Assembly: GCF_015767635.1 (NCBI RefSeq)
Contig: NZ_CP065230.1
Span: 4,086,503-4,150,502 of the forward strand
DNA length: 64,000 nucleotides
Source of the DNA: Halomonas sp. A40-4
GTDB taxonomy: Bacteria; Pseudomonadota; Gammaproteobacteria; Pseudomonadales; Halomonadaceae
Direction of reading: 5' to 3'
Under the pieces are notes generated by a model. That model saw only the letters and a list, made by a program, of their open reading frames with translations. It searched no databases and was not told the origin of the DNA. Positions 45,822 through 55,370 of this stretch are shown piece after piece. Each line of letters begins with the position of its first letter. Within the stretch, counting starts at the first letter, position 1. The translations under genes were made by a program, and so were the position numbers.

Positions 45822-46856
45822 CTAGGGCATAACCGCCGGGGCACTGAGGCCGGTGGCTTCGTCATAGCCAAACATCAGATTGAGATTTTGAACGGCTTGC
45901 CCCGAAGCCCCTTTCACCAGGTTATCGATCACCGATAGCACCACTACCGTGTCGCTATTCTCCGGGCGGTGAACTGCAATACGGCACGTATTGGTGCCTT
46001 TCACACTGCGTGTTTCCGGGTGACTGCCAGGGGGCATGACGTCAACGCAGGGTTCGCCTGCGTAGCGACGTTCAAACAGTGTCTGAAGGTCACCGGGTGC
46101 TTCAATGAGCGTCGAATACAGGGTGGCGTGAATACCGCGAATCATGGGCGTCAGGTGCGGTACGAAAGTCAGGCTCACTGCACCGGCTTGAATGTCTGTC
46201 AGCCCTTGGCGGATTTCGGGCAAGTGGCGATGCCCGGAAGCACCGTACGCTTTCATGGATTCGCTGGCTTCGGCCAATAGCGAACCGACTTTAGCCCCGC
46301 GACCGGCACCCGTGACGCCTGATTTGCAGTCGGCGATCAGCCGGCCGGCATCGACCAAACCGGCCTCCAGCAATGGCAGATAACCCAACTGAACGGCAGT
46401 GGGGTAGCACCCTGGCACAGCGACAAGGCGCGCCGTTTTAATCTGTTCACGGTGCATTTCCGGCAGGCCATAAACCGCTTCGCCAAGCAAGGCAGGTGCT
46501 CCGTGGGGCTGACCATACCATTGCGCCCATTCGTCGGCGTCACGTAGGCGAAAATCCGCGGAGAGGTCAATCACGCGGGTACCTTGATCCAGCAGTTCAC
46601 TGGCCAGTGCGTGAGCAACCCCGTGGGGCGTGGCAAAAAACACCGCATCCAGACGACCAAGCTGTTTGGCGTCGGGCTCGCTAAACGCCAGCGTGTCGTA
46701 GTGCCCGCGCAGATTTGGGTACATGTCGCTGACTCTCACGCCCGCTTCTGAACGTGACGTGATGGCTGTTACTTCGACGTGAGGGTGCATGGCAAGAAGC
46801 CGAAGCAGTTCAACGCCTGTGTAGCCTGTGCCGCCAACAATGCCTACCTTAATCAC
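45822..46856 (-). CDS. argC: N-acetyl-gamma-glutamyl-phosphate reductase
   Basis: A 344-aa NADPH-dependent arginine biosynthesis enzyme. It has [14 protein letters not shown] (nucleotide-binding), catalytic Cys in [18 protein letters not shown], the SGVTGAGR loop and [12 protein letters not shown]. This is the long single-domain ArgC type. It stands alone, divergent from the ClC gene. Confidence 0.96.
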   Translation of the reverse strand: MIKVGIVGGTGYTGVELLRLLAMHPHVEVTAITSRSEAGVRVSDMYPNLRGHYDTLAFSEPDAKQLGRLDAVFFATPHGVAHALASELLDQGTRVIDLSADFRLRDADEWAQWYGQPHGAPALLGEAVYGLPEMHREQIKTARLVAVPGCYPTAVQLGYLPLLEAGLVDAGRLIADCKSGVTGAGRGAKVGSLLAEASESMKAYGASGHRHLPEIRQGLTDIQAGAVSLTFVPHLTPMIRGIHATLYSTLIEAPGDLQTLFERRYAGEPCVDVMPPGSHPETRSVKGTNTCRIAVHRPENSDTVVVLSVIDNLVKGASGQAVQNLNLMFGYDEATGLSAPAVMP

Positions 46857-46985
46857 AATGACTCCTTGCAGTTTTTGAGCGTAAAACGAATCGCCAACGG
46901 CTTAAGCATAGGATACCAAGCTGTTTATGCGTATCCAGCTATGATACACAAGAGTGTATAGACACAAGAGCAAGGAAGGTTGCCT

Positions 46986-48794
46986 GTGGCGCTTTTTTCT
47001 CGATCTGATTTCACCCTGGACAGTTTTCGGCGCCAGTTGGCCAATGTCGATGCGCTGCCGCAGCTATGCGTATTGGGCTTGGTGTCGGGGCTGATTACCG
47101 GTGCCTTGATGGTCGTGTTTCGCTTGCTACTCTCTGCGGGGGCGTTGCTTTATATGCCCGAGGGCAATCCTGAAGCGTTTGAGTCACTGGCACCCTGGGG
47201 GCGGGTGGCGCTTCCGTTTATCGCTGTTGGCCTGATCGGCGCCTTGCTTTACCGCCAGAAAGCCACGGCCCGCAAGCTTGGCGTGGCCCATGTCATCGAA
47301 CGCTTGACCTACCACCAAGGCCGTTTCCCGCTGCGTAACTGGCTCAACCAATGGTGGGTGGGTGTCGTGGCCGTACTGGGAGGCCTCTCGGCGGGTCGCG
47401 AAGGGCCTGCCATTCATCTTGGGGCGGCGGCATCGAGCGGCCTTGGTCAGCGGATGCGTCTACCCAACAACAGTTTACGGGTACTGGTTGCCTGCGGCAC
47501 CGCCGCGGGAATTTCAGCCTCGTTTAACACCCCGATTGCCGGTGTCATCTTCGCCATGGAAGTGGTGATGATGGAGTACACGATGATGAGCTTTATGCCC
47601 GTTATATTGGCGTCCATGATGGGGGCGCTGGTGGCGCAAGTGGTTTACGGCAATCAACCGGCGTTCCATATCCCCGACGTTGCCCTTGGTTCATTAATGA
47701 ACCTGCCCTGGGTGGTGATGACGGGCCTGGTGATTGGTTTGTTGGCGGGCGGGTTCATTCATTTATCGCGTTTGCAGCGTTTTCAGCAGTGGCCCTTGTG
47801 GGGCCGCCTGGGTGTTGTTGCGCTTATAACCGGTGTGGCCGCCTTCTGGTTTCCTGAGGTGCAAGGGATTGGCTACGACAGTGTGGCCGCCGCGCTCAAT
47901 AACCAGTTGGCGGTTCAGGTGCTTCTGGCGTTGATTGCGGTAAAGCTTGCCGTGACGGCCCTGACGGTTGCCGGCGGGGTACCTATCGGGATCATCGGCC
48001 CGGTATTGGTGATAGGAGCCGCCACAGGCGCCCTGAGTGGCCACTTTGGGGGCTGGGTATGGGAAGCCAAAGCCGCTGACCCGGGCATTTATGCCATGTT
48101 GGGAATGGCCGCGATGATGGGAGCCGTCTTGCAAGCACCGCTGGCAGCGCTTATGGCTCTGCTGGAGTTAACCCATACGCCAGGTATCATGTTGCCGGGA
48201 ATGTTGGCAGTGGTAGTTGCCTGCTTGACGTCGCGTCAATTAACCGGTTGCGAAGGGTTTTTTATCAGCAGCGTGCGCTATGGGCTGCACCCGCTACAGC
48301 AACCGCTGATGCAAGCGCTATCCAGGGTGTCTGTACCAGCGGTGATGGAGCGTCATCTGGTTCGCACATCGCGGATGATAACGCCCGATCAGGCGCGCCG
48401 CTTACTGGAAAATAACCCGATATGGCTGGTGATCGAACGATCCAGTTCTGATAAGCCGGTTCTTGGGCTAAAAGCCGCTGCCCTGGCGCGTTGGATGATT
48501 GAACACGATGAGTCGTCAAGCGATAACGCCTCAACTGAAGGATTGATCGATTTATTGGAAGTACCTGGGGAGCGGCTTGAAATGGCACCCATCGCGCTAC
48601 AGGCGACCCTTTCCGAAGCCTTTTTGACGTTGCAGAATGACGCTCTGGACGCGCTTTATGTGGTTCACGGTAATCGGCCGAAACAACAGCGTATTTCAGG
48701 TATCATCACCCGGGGCGCTATCGAGCGTTATTACCATTACAGCGATCCTCGCGATAATGATTCATCTCACAAAGAGCCTTGGCCTAAGGAGTGA
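46986..48794 (+). CDS. ClC-family chloride channel/antiporter with C-terminal CBS region
   Basis: A ClC protein of about 602 aa. Selectivity-filter motifs are SAGREGPAIHLGAA (the gating Glu is intact), ASFNTPIAGVIFAMEVV (G-x-F-x-P variant SFNTP) and GIIGPVLVIGAATG. About 160 cytoplasmic residues after the membrane domain include weak CBS-like stretches (MITPDQARRLLENNPIWLVIE). Start GTG 46986 is chosen because AAGGAAGG lies 6 nt upstream; a TTG at 46980 overlaps that site. The gating Glu suggests Cl-/H+ exchange. It is followed by hemJ 2 nt later. Confidence 0.92.
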   Translation: MALFSRSDFTLDSFRRQLANVDALPQLCVLGLVSGLITGALMVVFRLLLSAGALLYMPEGNPEAFESLAPWGRVALPFIAVGLIGALLYRQKATARKLGVAHVIERLTYHQGRFPLRNWLNQWWVGVVAVLGGLSAGREGPAIHLGAAASSGLGQRMRLPNNSLRVLVACGTAAGISASFNTPIAGVIFAMEVVMMEYTMMSFMPVILASMMGALVAQVVYGNQPAFHIPDVALGSLMNLPWVVMTGLVIGLLAGGFIHLSRLQRFQQWPLWGRLGVVALITGVAAFWFPEVQGIGYDSVAAALNNQLAVQVLLALIAVKLAVTALTVAGGVPIGIIGPVLVIGAATGALSGHFGGWVWEAKAADPGIYAMLGMAAMMGAVLQAPLAALMALLELTHTPGIMLPGMLAVVVACLTSRQLTGCEGFFISSVRYGLHPLQQPLMQALSRVSVPAVMERHLVRTSRMITPDQARRLLENNPIWLVIERSSSDKPVLGLKAAALARWMIEHDESSSDNASTEGLIDLLEVPGERLEMAPIALQATLSEAFLTLQNDALDALYVVHGNRPKQQRISGIITRGAIERYYHYSDPRDNDSSHKEPWPKE

Positions 48795-48796
48795 CA

Positions 48797-49228
48797 ATGT
48801 ATTTATGGATCAAAGCGATTCATCTAATCGCGATGGTAACCTGGTTTGCGGCCATGTTTTATCTACCCAGGCTGTTTGTCTACCATGCCCAGGCACGCGA
48901 TGCTGATGATCAGCAAGCGATGACGTATTTTACGACCATGGAACGTAAGCTTTATCGGGGCATCATGATGCCGTCGATGATTGCCGTGCTGATTTTCGGT
49001 GGCTGGCTTTTGTATCTGGCACCCGCCTGGCTCAGCCAGGGATGGATGCATGTAAAACTGCTGCTGATTGCGCTGTTAATTGCCTACCATCACGTCTGCC
49101 TGATTTACTTCAAGCAGTTCAGCCAGGCACGTTGCACGAAAAGTCATGTATTTTTCCGCTGGTTTAACGAGTTACCGGTGATTGGCCTGATCGGCATTAT
49201 CTTGCTGGCGGTGGTGAAACCGTTCTGA
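48797..49228 (+). CDS. hemJ: Protoporphyrinogen IX oxidase HemJ
   Basis: A 143-aa membrane protein with four TM helices. The conserved His (KAIHLIAMVTWFAAMFYLPRLFVYH) and Lys (WMHVKLLLIALLIAYH) residues of the HemJ family are present. It oxidises protoporphyrinogen IX in haem synthesis in bacteria lacking HemG/HemY. ATG 48797 is preceded by AAGGAG, and the gene overlaps thiD by one base in the TGATG arrangement. Confidence 0.92.
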   Translation: MYLWIKAIHLIAMVTWFAAMFYLPRLFVYHAQARDADDQQAMTYFTTMERKLYRGIMMPSMIAVLIFGGWLLYLAPAWLSQGWMHVKLLLIALLIAYHHVCLIYFKQFSQARCTKSHVFFRWFNELPVIGLIGIILLAVVKPF

Positions 49229-50037
49229 TGCGACAACCATTACCTCCTGTTGTATTAGTACTGGCCGGGCATGACCCGACCGGCGGAGCCGGGTTGATCG
49301 CCGACAGCGAATCCATTGCTGCCTGCGGCGGCTGGGCGGTGACCGTGCCCACCGCGCTGACCATTCAAAACTGCCATAACGTAGTGCGGGTGGTGCCCAC
49401 GGATGCTTATCTCATCAACCAGATGGTCGATGAGATCGCGACTCTGCCGGTGGCGGCCATCAAGCTTGGCTTGATTAGCAGCGAGTCAACCCTTGAGGCG
49501 GCGATATCGATTATCCGGCGTTTCCCCGGTGTGCCGGTGGTGGCCGACCCGGTGCTCAAAGCCGGTGGCGGTGCTGAACTCTCGACCCCCGAATTGCGTC
49601 AACAGTATATCGAGCGGCTGCTTCCTCTGGTCGATATCCTGACGCCCAACCGGGCCGAGTTGGCAGCACTCACGCCTGAGTGTCAGTCAACGGATGACGA
49701 TACGGCCAGGGCGGTAGCCTTGCTTTCGCTGGGTTGTCAGGCGGTGCTGGTGTCAGCAACCGATGATCCGCTACCCGGCAATGACGATCAGGTGCTACTG
49801 ACGCTTCATTCACCGGATAATACCCGGCAGTGGCCATGGCCGCGTCTACCTGAACAATTTCATGGTTCAGGGTGCACGCTGGCATCGGCGATTGCTGCGC
49901 GCCTGGCTGTAGGTGAGCGCTTACTTACTGCGTGTGAGCAAGCTCAGCACTATACCTGGCAAAGCTTGTCACATGGCTATGAGACGCCAAGCGGACAGTT
50001 TTTACCCAATCGTACCCCGCGCGCTTCACGTTTTTAA
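49228..50037 (+). CDS. thiD: Hydroxymethylpyrimidine/phosphomethylpyrimidine kinase
   Basis: A 269-aa ribokinase-fold enzyme of thiamine synthesis, phosphorylating HMP and then HMP-P. Motifs are AGHDPTGGAGLIADSESI, VVADPVLKAGGG and FHGSGCTLASAIAARLA (anion hole with catalytic Asp/Cys position). It starts within the hemJ stop codon. I see no TPP riboswitch upstream, which is consistent with transcription from the hemJ or ClC promoter. Confidence 0.92.
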   Translation: MRQPLPPVVLVLAGHDPTGGAGLIADSESIAACGGWAVTVPTALTIQNCHNVVRVVPTDAYLINQMVDEIATLPVAAIKLGLISSESTLEAAISIIRRFPGVPVVADPVLKAGGGAELSTPELRQQYIERLLPLVDILTPNRAELAALTPECQSTDDDTARAVALLSLGCQAVLVSATDDPLPGNDDQVLLTLHSPDNTRQWPWPRLPEQFHGSGCTLASAIAARLAVGERLLTACEQAQHYTWQSLSHGYETPSGQFLPNRTPRASRF

Positions 50038-50072
50038 TTTGATGACGCCACGCAATTAATGAAGAGGACGCC

Positions 50073-51353
50073 ATGACGACTTCCGCTGAATTGTTTGAAC
50101 TTGCCAGCCGCCATATTCCTGGTGGCGTTAACTCCCCGGTGCGGGCCTTCAAGGGGCTGCATCGCCCGCCGGTATTCATGGAGCGCGCGCAAGGCGCTTA
50201 TCTGTTCGATGTTGAAGGCAATCGCTACGTCGACTACGTGGGTTCATGGGGGCCGATGATTACCGGGCATGCAGACCAGGATGTGCTTGCGGCGGTCCGT
50301 GCCAGGTTGGATAACGGGTTATCGTTTGGTACCCCCACGGCGGTTGAAACCACCATGGCGGATCTGATCTGCGAAATGATTCCGTCGATGGAAATGGTGC
50401 GTATGACCAGCTCTGGCACCGAAGCCACAATGTCGGCCATCCGTCTGGCACGCGGCGCCACCGGGCGAGACAAGATCGTCAAATTTGAAGGCAACTACCA
50501 TGGGCATTCCGATTCGCTGCTGGTTAAAGCCGGGTCCGGGGCATTGACGCATGGCGAGCCGAGCTCACCCGGCGTACCGGCGTCGCTTGCCGAACATACC
50601 ATTACCTTGTCGTATAACGACCCCGAAGGTGTTGAGGCATGCTTTGAAGAAATGGGCGATCAGATTGCCTGTATCATCGTCGAGCCGGTCTCCGGCAACA
50701 TGAACTGCATTCCGCCGCAGCCAGGCTTTCTCGAGACGCTGCGCCGCGTGTGTAACGAGCACGACAGTATCCTGATTTTTGATGAAGTGATGACCGGCTT
50801 TCGGGTTGCCCTTGGCGGTGCTCAGGCTCATTACGGTGTGACCCCCGACCTCACCTGCCTTGGCAAGATCGTGGGTGGCGGTATGCCGGTCGGCGCCTTC
50901 GGCGGCAAACGCGAGATCATGCAGAACATTTCGCCGATGGGGCCGATTTACCAGGCGGGTACGCTCTCCGGCAATCCGCTGGCCATGGCGGCTGGTATCG
51001 CGCTTTTGACCAAGCTTCAGGTACCCGGCTTCCATGATGCCCTGACTCAACGTGTTGAAACCTTGTGCACCGGTCTGCAGGAACGCGCCAACGCCGCCAA
51101 TGTGCCAATGATGACCCAATCGGCAGGCGGCATGTTCGGGATCTTTTTTACCGGCCAACGCCGTGTGGATAACTTTGCCCAGGCGACCGCCTGTGACCCC
51201 GAAGCGTTTCGCCGCTTCTTCGGCGCGATGATCGACCAAGGCGTGTATCTGGCGCCCTCGGCGTTCGAAGCGGGCTTCATGTCCAGCGCCCATACGCCAG
51301 AAGATATTCAAAAAACCCTGGATGCTGCCGAGAAAGCCTTTGCCTTAATGTAA
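50073..51353 (+). CDS. hemL: Glutamate-1-semialdehyde 2,1-aminomutase
   Basis: A 426-aa PLP enzyme of the C5 pathway forming 5-aminolevulinate. It has [12 protein letters not shown] near the N-terminus, [28 protein letters not shown] and the PLP-lysine region [24 protein letters not shown] precedes the ATG. It is 36 nt after thiD on the same strand. Confidence 0.97.
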   Translation: MTTSAELFELASRHIPGGVNSPVRAFKGLHRPPVFMERAQGAYLFDVEGNRYVDYVGSWGPMITGHADQDVLAAVRARLDNGLSFGTPTAVETTMADLICEMIPSMEMVRMTSSGTEATMSAIRLARGATGRDKIVKFEGNYHGHSDSLLVKAGSGALTHGEPSSPGVPASLAEHTITLSYNDPEGVEACFEEMGDQIACIIVEPVSGNMNCIPPQPGFLETLRRVCNEHDSILIFDEVMTGFRVALGGAQAHYGVTPDLTCLGKIVGGGMPVGAFGGKREIMQNISPMGPIYQAGTLSGNPLAMAAGIALLTKLQVPGFHDALTQRVETLCTGLQERANAANVPMMTQSAGGMFGIFFTGQRRVDNFAQATACDPEAFRRFFGAMIDQGVYLAPSAFEAGFMSSAHTPEDIQKTLDAAEKAFALM

Positions 51354-51427
51354 CAGCAAGTAACGAAAACTCCGCTATACTCAAAGAGCCGCTGATAAAA
51401 GCGGCTCTTTGCGTTGTAGAGGCCATT

Positions 51428-51793
51428 ATGAAACGACTCTGGACGTGGCCAGGCGCCACGCTATTGGCAATGGGGTTAACCCTTCACCTACCGCTAAGCG
51501 CTCAATCGCTTGAGGAACCATCGATGAATCCGATTCGTATTACCATGGAAGGGTCGGAAGGCGCGGCGTTCTCCGCCCATTGGCGCATTACCCACGAGGG
51601 TGAAACTACCGAACATATCGAGGAAAACGGCACGGTACCGGCGGAATTCAACTTTGAGGGCACCGCACTGGAAGGCACGGTCAAGTTGTTAAGCGATGGT
51701 GATCGCCTGGAAGTGGATATTCAGAAAGGTAGCAACCGCTCGCGTTCGTCTACTCAGGGCAAGGGCGGTACGCTAACGGTGTCGATCAGATAA
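51428..51793 (+). CDS. Small secreted protein of unknown function (121 aa)
   Basis: I do not recognise this protein. A signal peptide (LLAMGLTLHLPLSAQ) is followed by a short all-beta-looking domain with many Glu/Asp/Thr/Gly (ITMEGSEGAAFSAHWRITHEGE...GGTLTVSIR). No Cys remains after the signal. It is convergent with csgA across a shared terminator and may be unrelated to curli. Confidence 0.65.
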   Translation: MKRLWTWPGATLLAMGLTLHLPLSAQSLEEPSMNPIRITMEGSEGAAFSAHWRITHEGETTEHIEENGTVPAEFNFEGTALEGTVKLLSDGDRLEVDIQKGSNRSRSSTQGKGGTLTVSIR

Positions 51794-51794
51794 T

Positions 51795-51824
51795 AAAAAA
51801 CCGCCTCTGATAAGAGGCGGTTTT
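51795..51824. terminator. Bidirectional terminator between the 121-aa gene and csgA
   Basis: The stem CCGCCTCT / AGAGGCGG with a GATA loop is flanked by AAAAAA on the left and TTTT on the right, so it can end transcripts from both sides. Confidence 0.88.
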
Positions 51825-51847
51825 GATCAAGGCAGCGTTATGAACGC

Positions 51848-52648
51848 TTAGTTGCCTTGTTGAACATAGTTATAGTTGAAAGAGCCAGTAGTGCGGATTT
51901 GAGAGAAGTTTTGCTGAGAAGGATCTCCCATTGCACCGCTCTGATTGACGCTATTGTAATTGTAGTTACCGACGGAGCGAACGAACGAATCGTGGCCATA
52001 GCCGGTTTGCTCAACAGCAGTGTAGTTACCGTTGCCTGACAGGATAATATCGCTATCCAGTTCGTCACCAGTCTGTGTGGTGTAGGTCTTGTTGAAATCA
52101 CCTACAGCCTTAACGTAGCTGTCGTTTAGCTCGCCGTCCTGTACCACACTAGAGCTGTTGCGGTAGCCATCCTGCTCAACCCATGAATCATTCAGCTCGC
52201 CATCTTGGACGACATTAGCGTAGTTATAGGCCGCGCTCCAACCAAAAAATCCACCACGTTGGTCAATAATGGAGTCGTTTTTGTCACCAACTTGTGAGAC
52301 GTCTGCGCGGTTTCCTTTATCGCGTTGCTCGATTAATGAATAGTTTTCACCCACTCCTGAACCACCCACCACATCGTCCTGCTCTACGTTGGCGGTATTA
52401 AAATCACCGATTTGCTTGATGCGGGAATCTTGCGTGCCCCACTGAACAACGTTGGTTGAGTTGAAATCGCCGGTCTGGTCGATTAATGAGTCATTGCCCA
52501 GGCCGCTGCCGTCATAGGAAGGACCTGCCATATCATCAATGGTATTGCGTGAACCATTGAATTCAGATCCTGGTGATGTTTGCGCCAGGGCAGATGCACT
52601 CATGGCAAGCGCGATAGCGGCGGCGATAGCAGTCATTTGAGTTTTCAT
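51848..52648 (-). CDS. csgA: Curli major subunit CsgA-like, with about nine imperfect repeats
   Basis: A 266-aa secreted amyloid. The signal peptide (AIAAAIALAMSASALA) is followed by about nine repeats of roughly 22 residues in the curlin pattern S-x-[IV]-x-Q-x-G-x-x-N-x-x-x-V-x-Q. Examples begin SLIDQTGDFNS, SIIDQRGGF, SWVEQDGYRNS and SFVRSVGNYNY. E. coli CsgA is 151 aa with five repeats. Some central repeats lack the second Gln or have Asp substitutions, like gatekeeper positions. There is no csgC nearby. It follows csgB by 57 nt. Confidence 0.9.
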   Translation of the reverse strand: MKTQMTAIAAAIALAMSASALAQTSPGSEFNGSRNTIDDMAGPSYDGSGLGNDSLIDQTGDFNSTNVVQWGTQDSRIKQIGDFNTANVEQDDVVGGSGVGENYSLIEQRDKGNRADVSQVGDKNDSIIDQRGGFFGWSAAYNYANVVQDGELNDSWVEQDGYRNSSSVVQDGELNDSYVKAVGDFNKTYTTQTGDELDSDIILSGNGNYTAVEQTGYGHDSFVRSVGNYNYNSVNQSGAMGDPSQQNFSQIRTTGSFNYNYVQQGN

Positions 52649-52705
52649 GGTGTTTCCCCTTTACGATTTACTTGCTTTAGTTATTACTGAGGCAACCAGT
52701 GTTGC

Positions 52706-53236
52706 TCAGTAGGTTTCGACGGTGACTGGACGTGCATTACCCGAGAAAGCTCTTTGCTCTACGTTAATGCTGCGGTAGCCACTCCCCGATTGTGAAATCT
52801 GTATATCACTCTTACTGCCGAGCTGGGATACATTTGCTTCAAGGATTTTCCTTGCATCACCAACTTGGTTAATACTGGCCTCATGGGCATTGCCATCTTG
52901 CGATATCACACCAAAATTGTTGCCACCCTTTTGGGTGATATTGGCGGTATTGAAGTTACCGGACTGAATTATCTTGGAAAAATTACCGCGCTGATAAATC
53001 GCTGAGTAAGATTGGTTTACATTGGCTTTGTTGTTATTGCCTACCTGATCAATAATGCTGTAGTTGCCCCGATAGTTATTGGTATCAACCTGGTTAAAGA
53101 ACTGCTCGATGCGGCTGTCGTCAGCCTTAACTGGTGCGGCAGTAAATATGCTGGCGGCCAATAGTGTTGCCAACAACATTGAGTGTTTGGCTGGGGAAAT
53201 CCCCATTGATGCTTTATTGACGCGCTGCCGTTTCAT
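52706..53236 (-). CDS. csgB: Curli nucleator CsgB-like
   Basis: A 176-aa protein with a signal peptide (MLLATLLAASIFTAAPVKA) and four to five curlin repeats: NYSIIDQVGNNNKANVNQ, SAIYQRGNFSKIIQSGNFN, NFGVISQDGNAHEASINQ and the C-terminal SDIQISQSGSGYRSINVEQ. The less regular, Lys/Arg-containing last repeat is typical of CsgB, which anchors and nucleates CsgA at the outer membrane. csgB precedes csgA as in E. coli, but the pair is transcribed in the same direction as csgDEFG. Confidence 0.88.
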   Translation of the reverse strand: MKRQRVNKASMGISPAKHSMLLATLLAASIFTAAPVKADDSRIEQFFNQVDTNNYRGNYSIIDQVGNNNKANVNQSYSAIYQRGNFSKIIQSGNFNTANITQKGGNNFGVISQDGNAHEASINQVGDARKILEANVSQLGSKSDIQISQSGSGYRSINVEQRAFSGNARPVTVETY

Positions 53237-53408
53237 GATGAAGCCCTCTGAAACATTTTGTATCCAAATGTATTCTATGTGTTGAGTTTGGACTATTTGG
53301 CGGGCTTCGCTATCGTAAGTTTTAGGGTTTGTAAGACGATTTTTTTAATTATATTCGTATTGTTTGGTACTATATTTCTAATACTTTTTTTGGGCTCTAG
53401 TATTAAAA

Positions 53409-53434
53409 TAAAAAAGCCATGCAGAATGCATGGC
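53409..53434 (-). terminator. Rho-independent terminator after csgG
   Basis: On the minus strand the stem GCCATGCA / TGCATGGC (3-nt loop) is followed by TTTTTT. It separates the csgDEFG transcript from csgBA, which therefore needs its own promoter in 53237-53408. Confidence 0.9.
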
Positions 53435-53476
53435 CTTAATAATTTGATAATCTATGTTTTCCCATTATTTGACCAA

Positions 53477-54307
53477 TTACAACTGGGGTATGGGGGCATT
53501 CAAGTAATCAGCAAGAACCGTGTCTGCAAAGTTAACGTCGTTGCTGAGGTTCCAAAGGTTGTTTTCTACGCCCCGAGCAATTAAGTGGATAACCGCTGAT
53601 TCGATAGAGGACATTACCGCCATCTGGACTGGCTCGTTGGTAGTGATGCCTGCTTCTGCTTCCAAGAGGCGTCTAAAATCAATAAAACGATAAACGCCAG
53701 CGCGCAGTTCTTTCGAGTAGATGGTCTTTGTTGTCGTTACGTTGGCAAGTACTTCACCCGTAGAAATTTCCACCGCTCGCAAGTTAACCGTTACTTGGTC
53801 AACCTGGTATTCCCCCGACGCCCCAATCCCAAAATATTCTGCCCCCGCACCGCCGGTTCGTATATTAGATTCGTAAGCAATAATACCACCTTCCAGCATG
53901 ACCGAAGCAGCACGTAATGAAGGGAGAGTATCGGGTTGATTAAAGCGCTCGAACTCAGCACGAATAATACGTCGCTCTGTTAACAGATTTTGCAGGCCCA
54001 CCCGCTCAAGTGGGATGAACCAGCCAGAATCTGCCAGGGCGCCGGTTAACATCGCAGCGGCACCTTGGGTCACTGCCGTGGAGAAGGTGCTGGCGGGCGC
54101 AGGTCGATACTGCCCGGTTTGATCGCGGAAATCATATACCGAGACAAAAATTTTGCCTGCTGGTGGCGGTAGTGAGACAAGATCCTGGTAGGTGGCTCCC
54201 CGCGGCGTTAATGTCGCCTCCGTTCCTTCCAGGTTTTCGGAATTGGCGACCATTCCCGCGCAGCCGCTAAGCAAACCCGCAATTAAGAATGTAGCTATAA
54301 TCTTCAT
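53477..54307 (-). CDS. csgG: Curli secretion channel CsgG
   Basis: A 276-aa lipoprotein (E. coli: 277 aa) with lipobox LLSGCAG. The CsgG core contains ATLTPRGATYQDLVSLPPPAGKIFVSVYDFRDQTGQYRP and the constriction-loop region with ESNIRTGGAGAEYFGIG. It forms the nonameric outer-membrane pore for CsgA/B. It is the last gene of csgDEFG, followed by a terminator. Confidence 0.95.
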   Translation of the reverse strand: MKIIATFLIAGLLSGCAGMVANSENLEGTEATLTPRGATYQDLVSLPPPAGKIFVSVYDFRDQTGQYRPAPASTFSTAVTQGAAAMLTGALADSGWFIPLERVGLQNLLTERRIIRAEFERFNQPDTLPSLRAASVMLEGGIIAYESNIRTGGAGAEYFGIGASGEYQVDQVTVNLRAVEISTGEVLANVTTTKTIYSKELRAGVYRFIDFRRLLEAEAGITTNEPVQMAVMSSIESAVIHLIARGVENNLWNLSNDVNFADTVLADYLNAPIPQL

Positions 54308-54386
54308 GATGATCCCCTGACTTATCCATCATTTATGATGTTTGGTTTTTTAGTTCGTAAAGTTTTGTTTCGATAGTTGGGCTATC

Positions 54387-54815
54387 TCATGGATTAAAAA
54401 TGCCCCCGACGCTGATATTGGTTTCGTCCCCAGTGAGTTTATCGATAACGCGTATCACTAACTGACCTCCGTTATCTTCTACCACTACGCCGAACTCATC
54501 GCTGTCGAAGCTACCCTGGTTGATATCGTTGCTGGGATCACCTACATCCGATAACAGCTGCGAAATCAAACGACTTTCAAGGCTTTGAATCAGCCTTTCG
54601 GTAGAAGAAAGACGATCAATATCACGCGTGTTTGGGTCGGTGTTGGTATCCTGGGACTGGGCTTTGTTGAGCATATAGCTGCCCATAAAAGGATCCCCGC
54701 CAAAGGAAGGGTTCAGCGGCTCGTAAATCATTTCTCCAGCGTGGGCTTGAAGAGTGATTAGCCCGGTAAGCAGAGCTGAACCGAATAACGCGGTGTGTAC
54801 TAGGTTAGTTTTCAT
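54387..54815 (-). CDS. csgF: Curli assembly factor CsgF
   Basis: A 142-aa secreted protein. After the signal peptide (LLTGLITLQAHA) comes the CsgF hallmark Y-x-P-[VL]-NPSFGG-P-x-x-G (EPLNPSFGGDPFMGSYML), which plugs into the CsgG pore. The C-terminus (VIRVIDKLTGDETNISVG) is the usual nucleation head. It overlaps the csgE stop by one base (TAATG). Confidence 0.94.
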   Translation of the reverse strand: MKTNLVHTALFGSALLTGLITLQAHAGEMIYEPLNPSFGGDPFMGSYMLNKAQSQDTNTDPNTRDIDRLSSTERLIQSLESRLISQLLSDVGDPSNDINQGSFDSDEFGVVVEDNGGQLVIRVIDKLTGDETNISVGGIFNP

Positions 54816-55348
54816 TATCGTAACTCCTCACTTCCTAAGTCTTTATCGGAAGATAGCGCTGAACTCAGCTTTTGACGCAGTAGAGCTTCTTCCACGATTT
54901 GTACGGCTTCCCCCGCTGTGCGATCAGCCTCACTGATTCTGGGAGAGAGTTGGGTGCGGAAATGCATCTGATTGCCTTCCATGATCCACACCTGGCTTCC
55001 CCAACGGGCGTCAGGGCGTTCCTGGATGGTGATAGTGGCGTTGCCAATAATCGGGTTACCCATGGCGCGCTGGCTGAAGGCGCGGTAGAAGGTTTTACCC
55101 GCCATCGTGATGGTGCGGTCCACCATGATGCCGGTTAATTCGCTGCCGTTGCTGGGTTGTTCTGCTTTAGCGCCATCTGGGCCAGCAAGCTGGTTGATAG
55201 CGTCGACTGCGGCTTGTTCTTCGGCAAGTGCCGCTTGCCCATTGGCAGTGGGTGATACGGTCTCTGTCATTTCTTCGGCGTGAGTCGTCGCACTTGCCCA
55301 TAGCAAGAAATAACAGATGATGGCGGTCTTATAGCGCACTGCTTTCAT
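54815..55348 (-). CDS. csgE: Curli adaptor CsgE with long N-terminal linker
   Basis: A periplasmic protein of about 177 aa; E. coli CsgE is 129 aa. The signal peptide (TAIICYFLLWASATTHA) is followed by about 50 extra Ala/Gln/Glu-rich residues, then the CsgE domain: GIMVDRTITMAGKTFYRAFSQ...NPIIGNATITIQERPDARWGSQVWI. CsgE gates substrate entry to CsgG. Start 55348 is chosen for AGGGG 7 nt upstream; the open frame upstream runs into csgD. Confidence 0.92.
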   Translation of the reverse strand: MKAVRYKTAIICYFLLWASATTHAEEMTETVSPTANGQAALAEEQAAVDAINQLAGPDGAKAEQPSNGSELTGIMVDRTITMAGKTFYRAFSQRAMGNPIIGNATITIQERPDARWGSQVWIMEGNQMHFRTQLSPRISEADRTAGEAVQIVEEALLRQKLSSALSSDKDLGSEELR

Positions 55349-55370
55349 CGTCAATCCCCTTTGCCATGCA

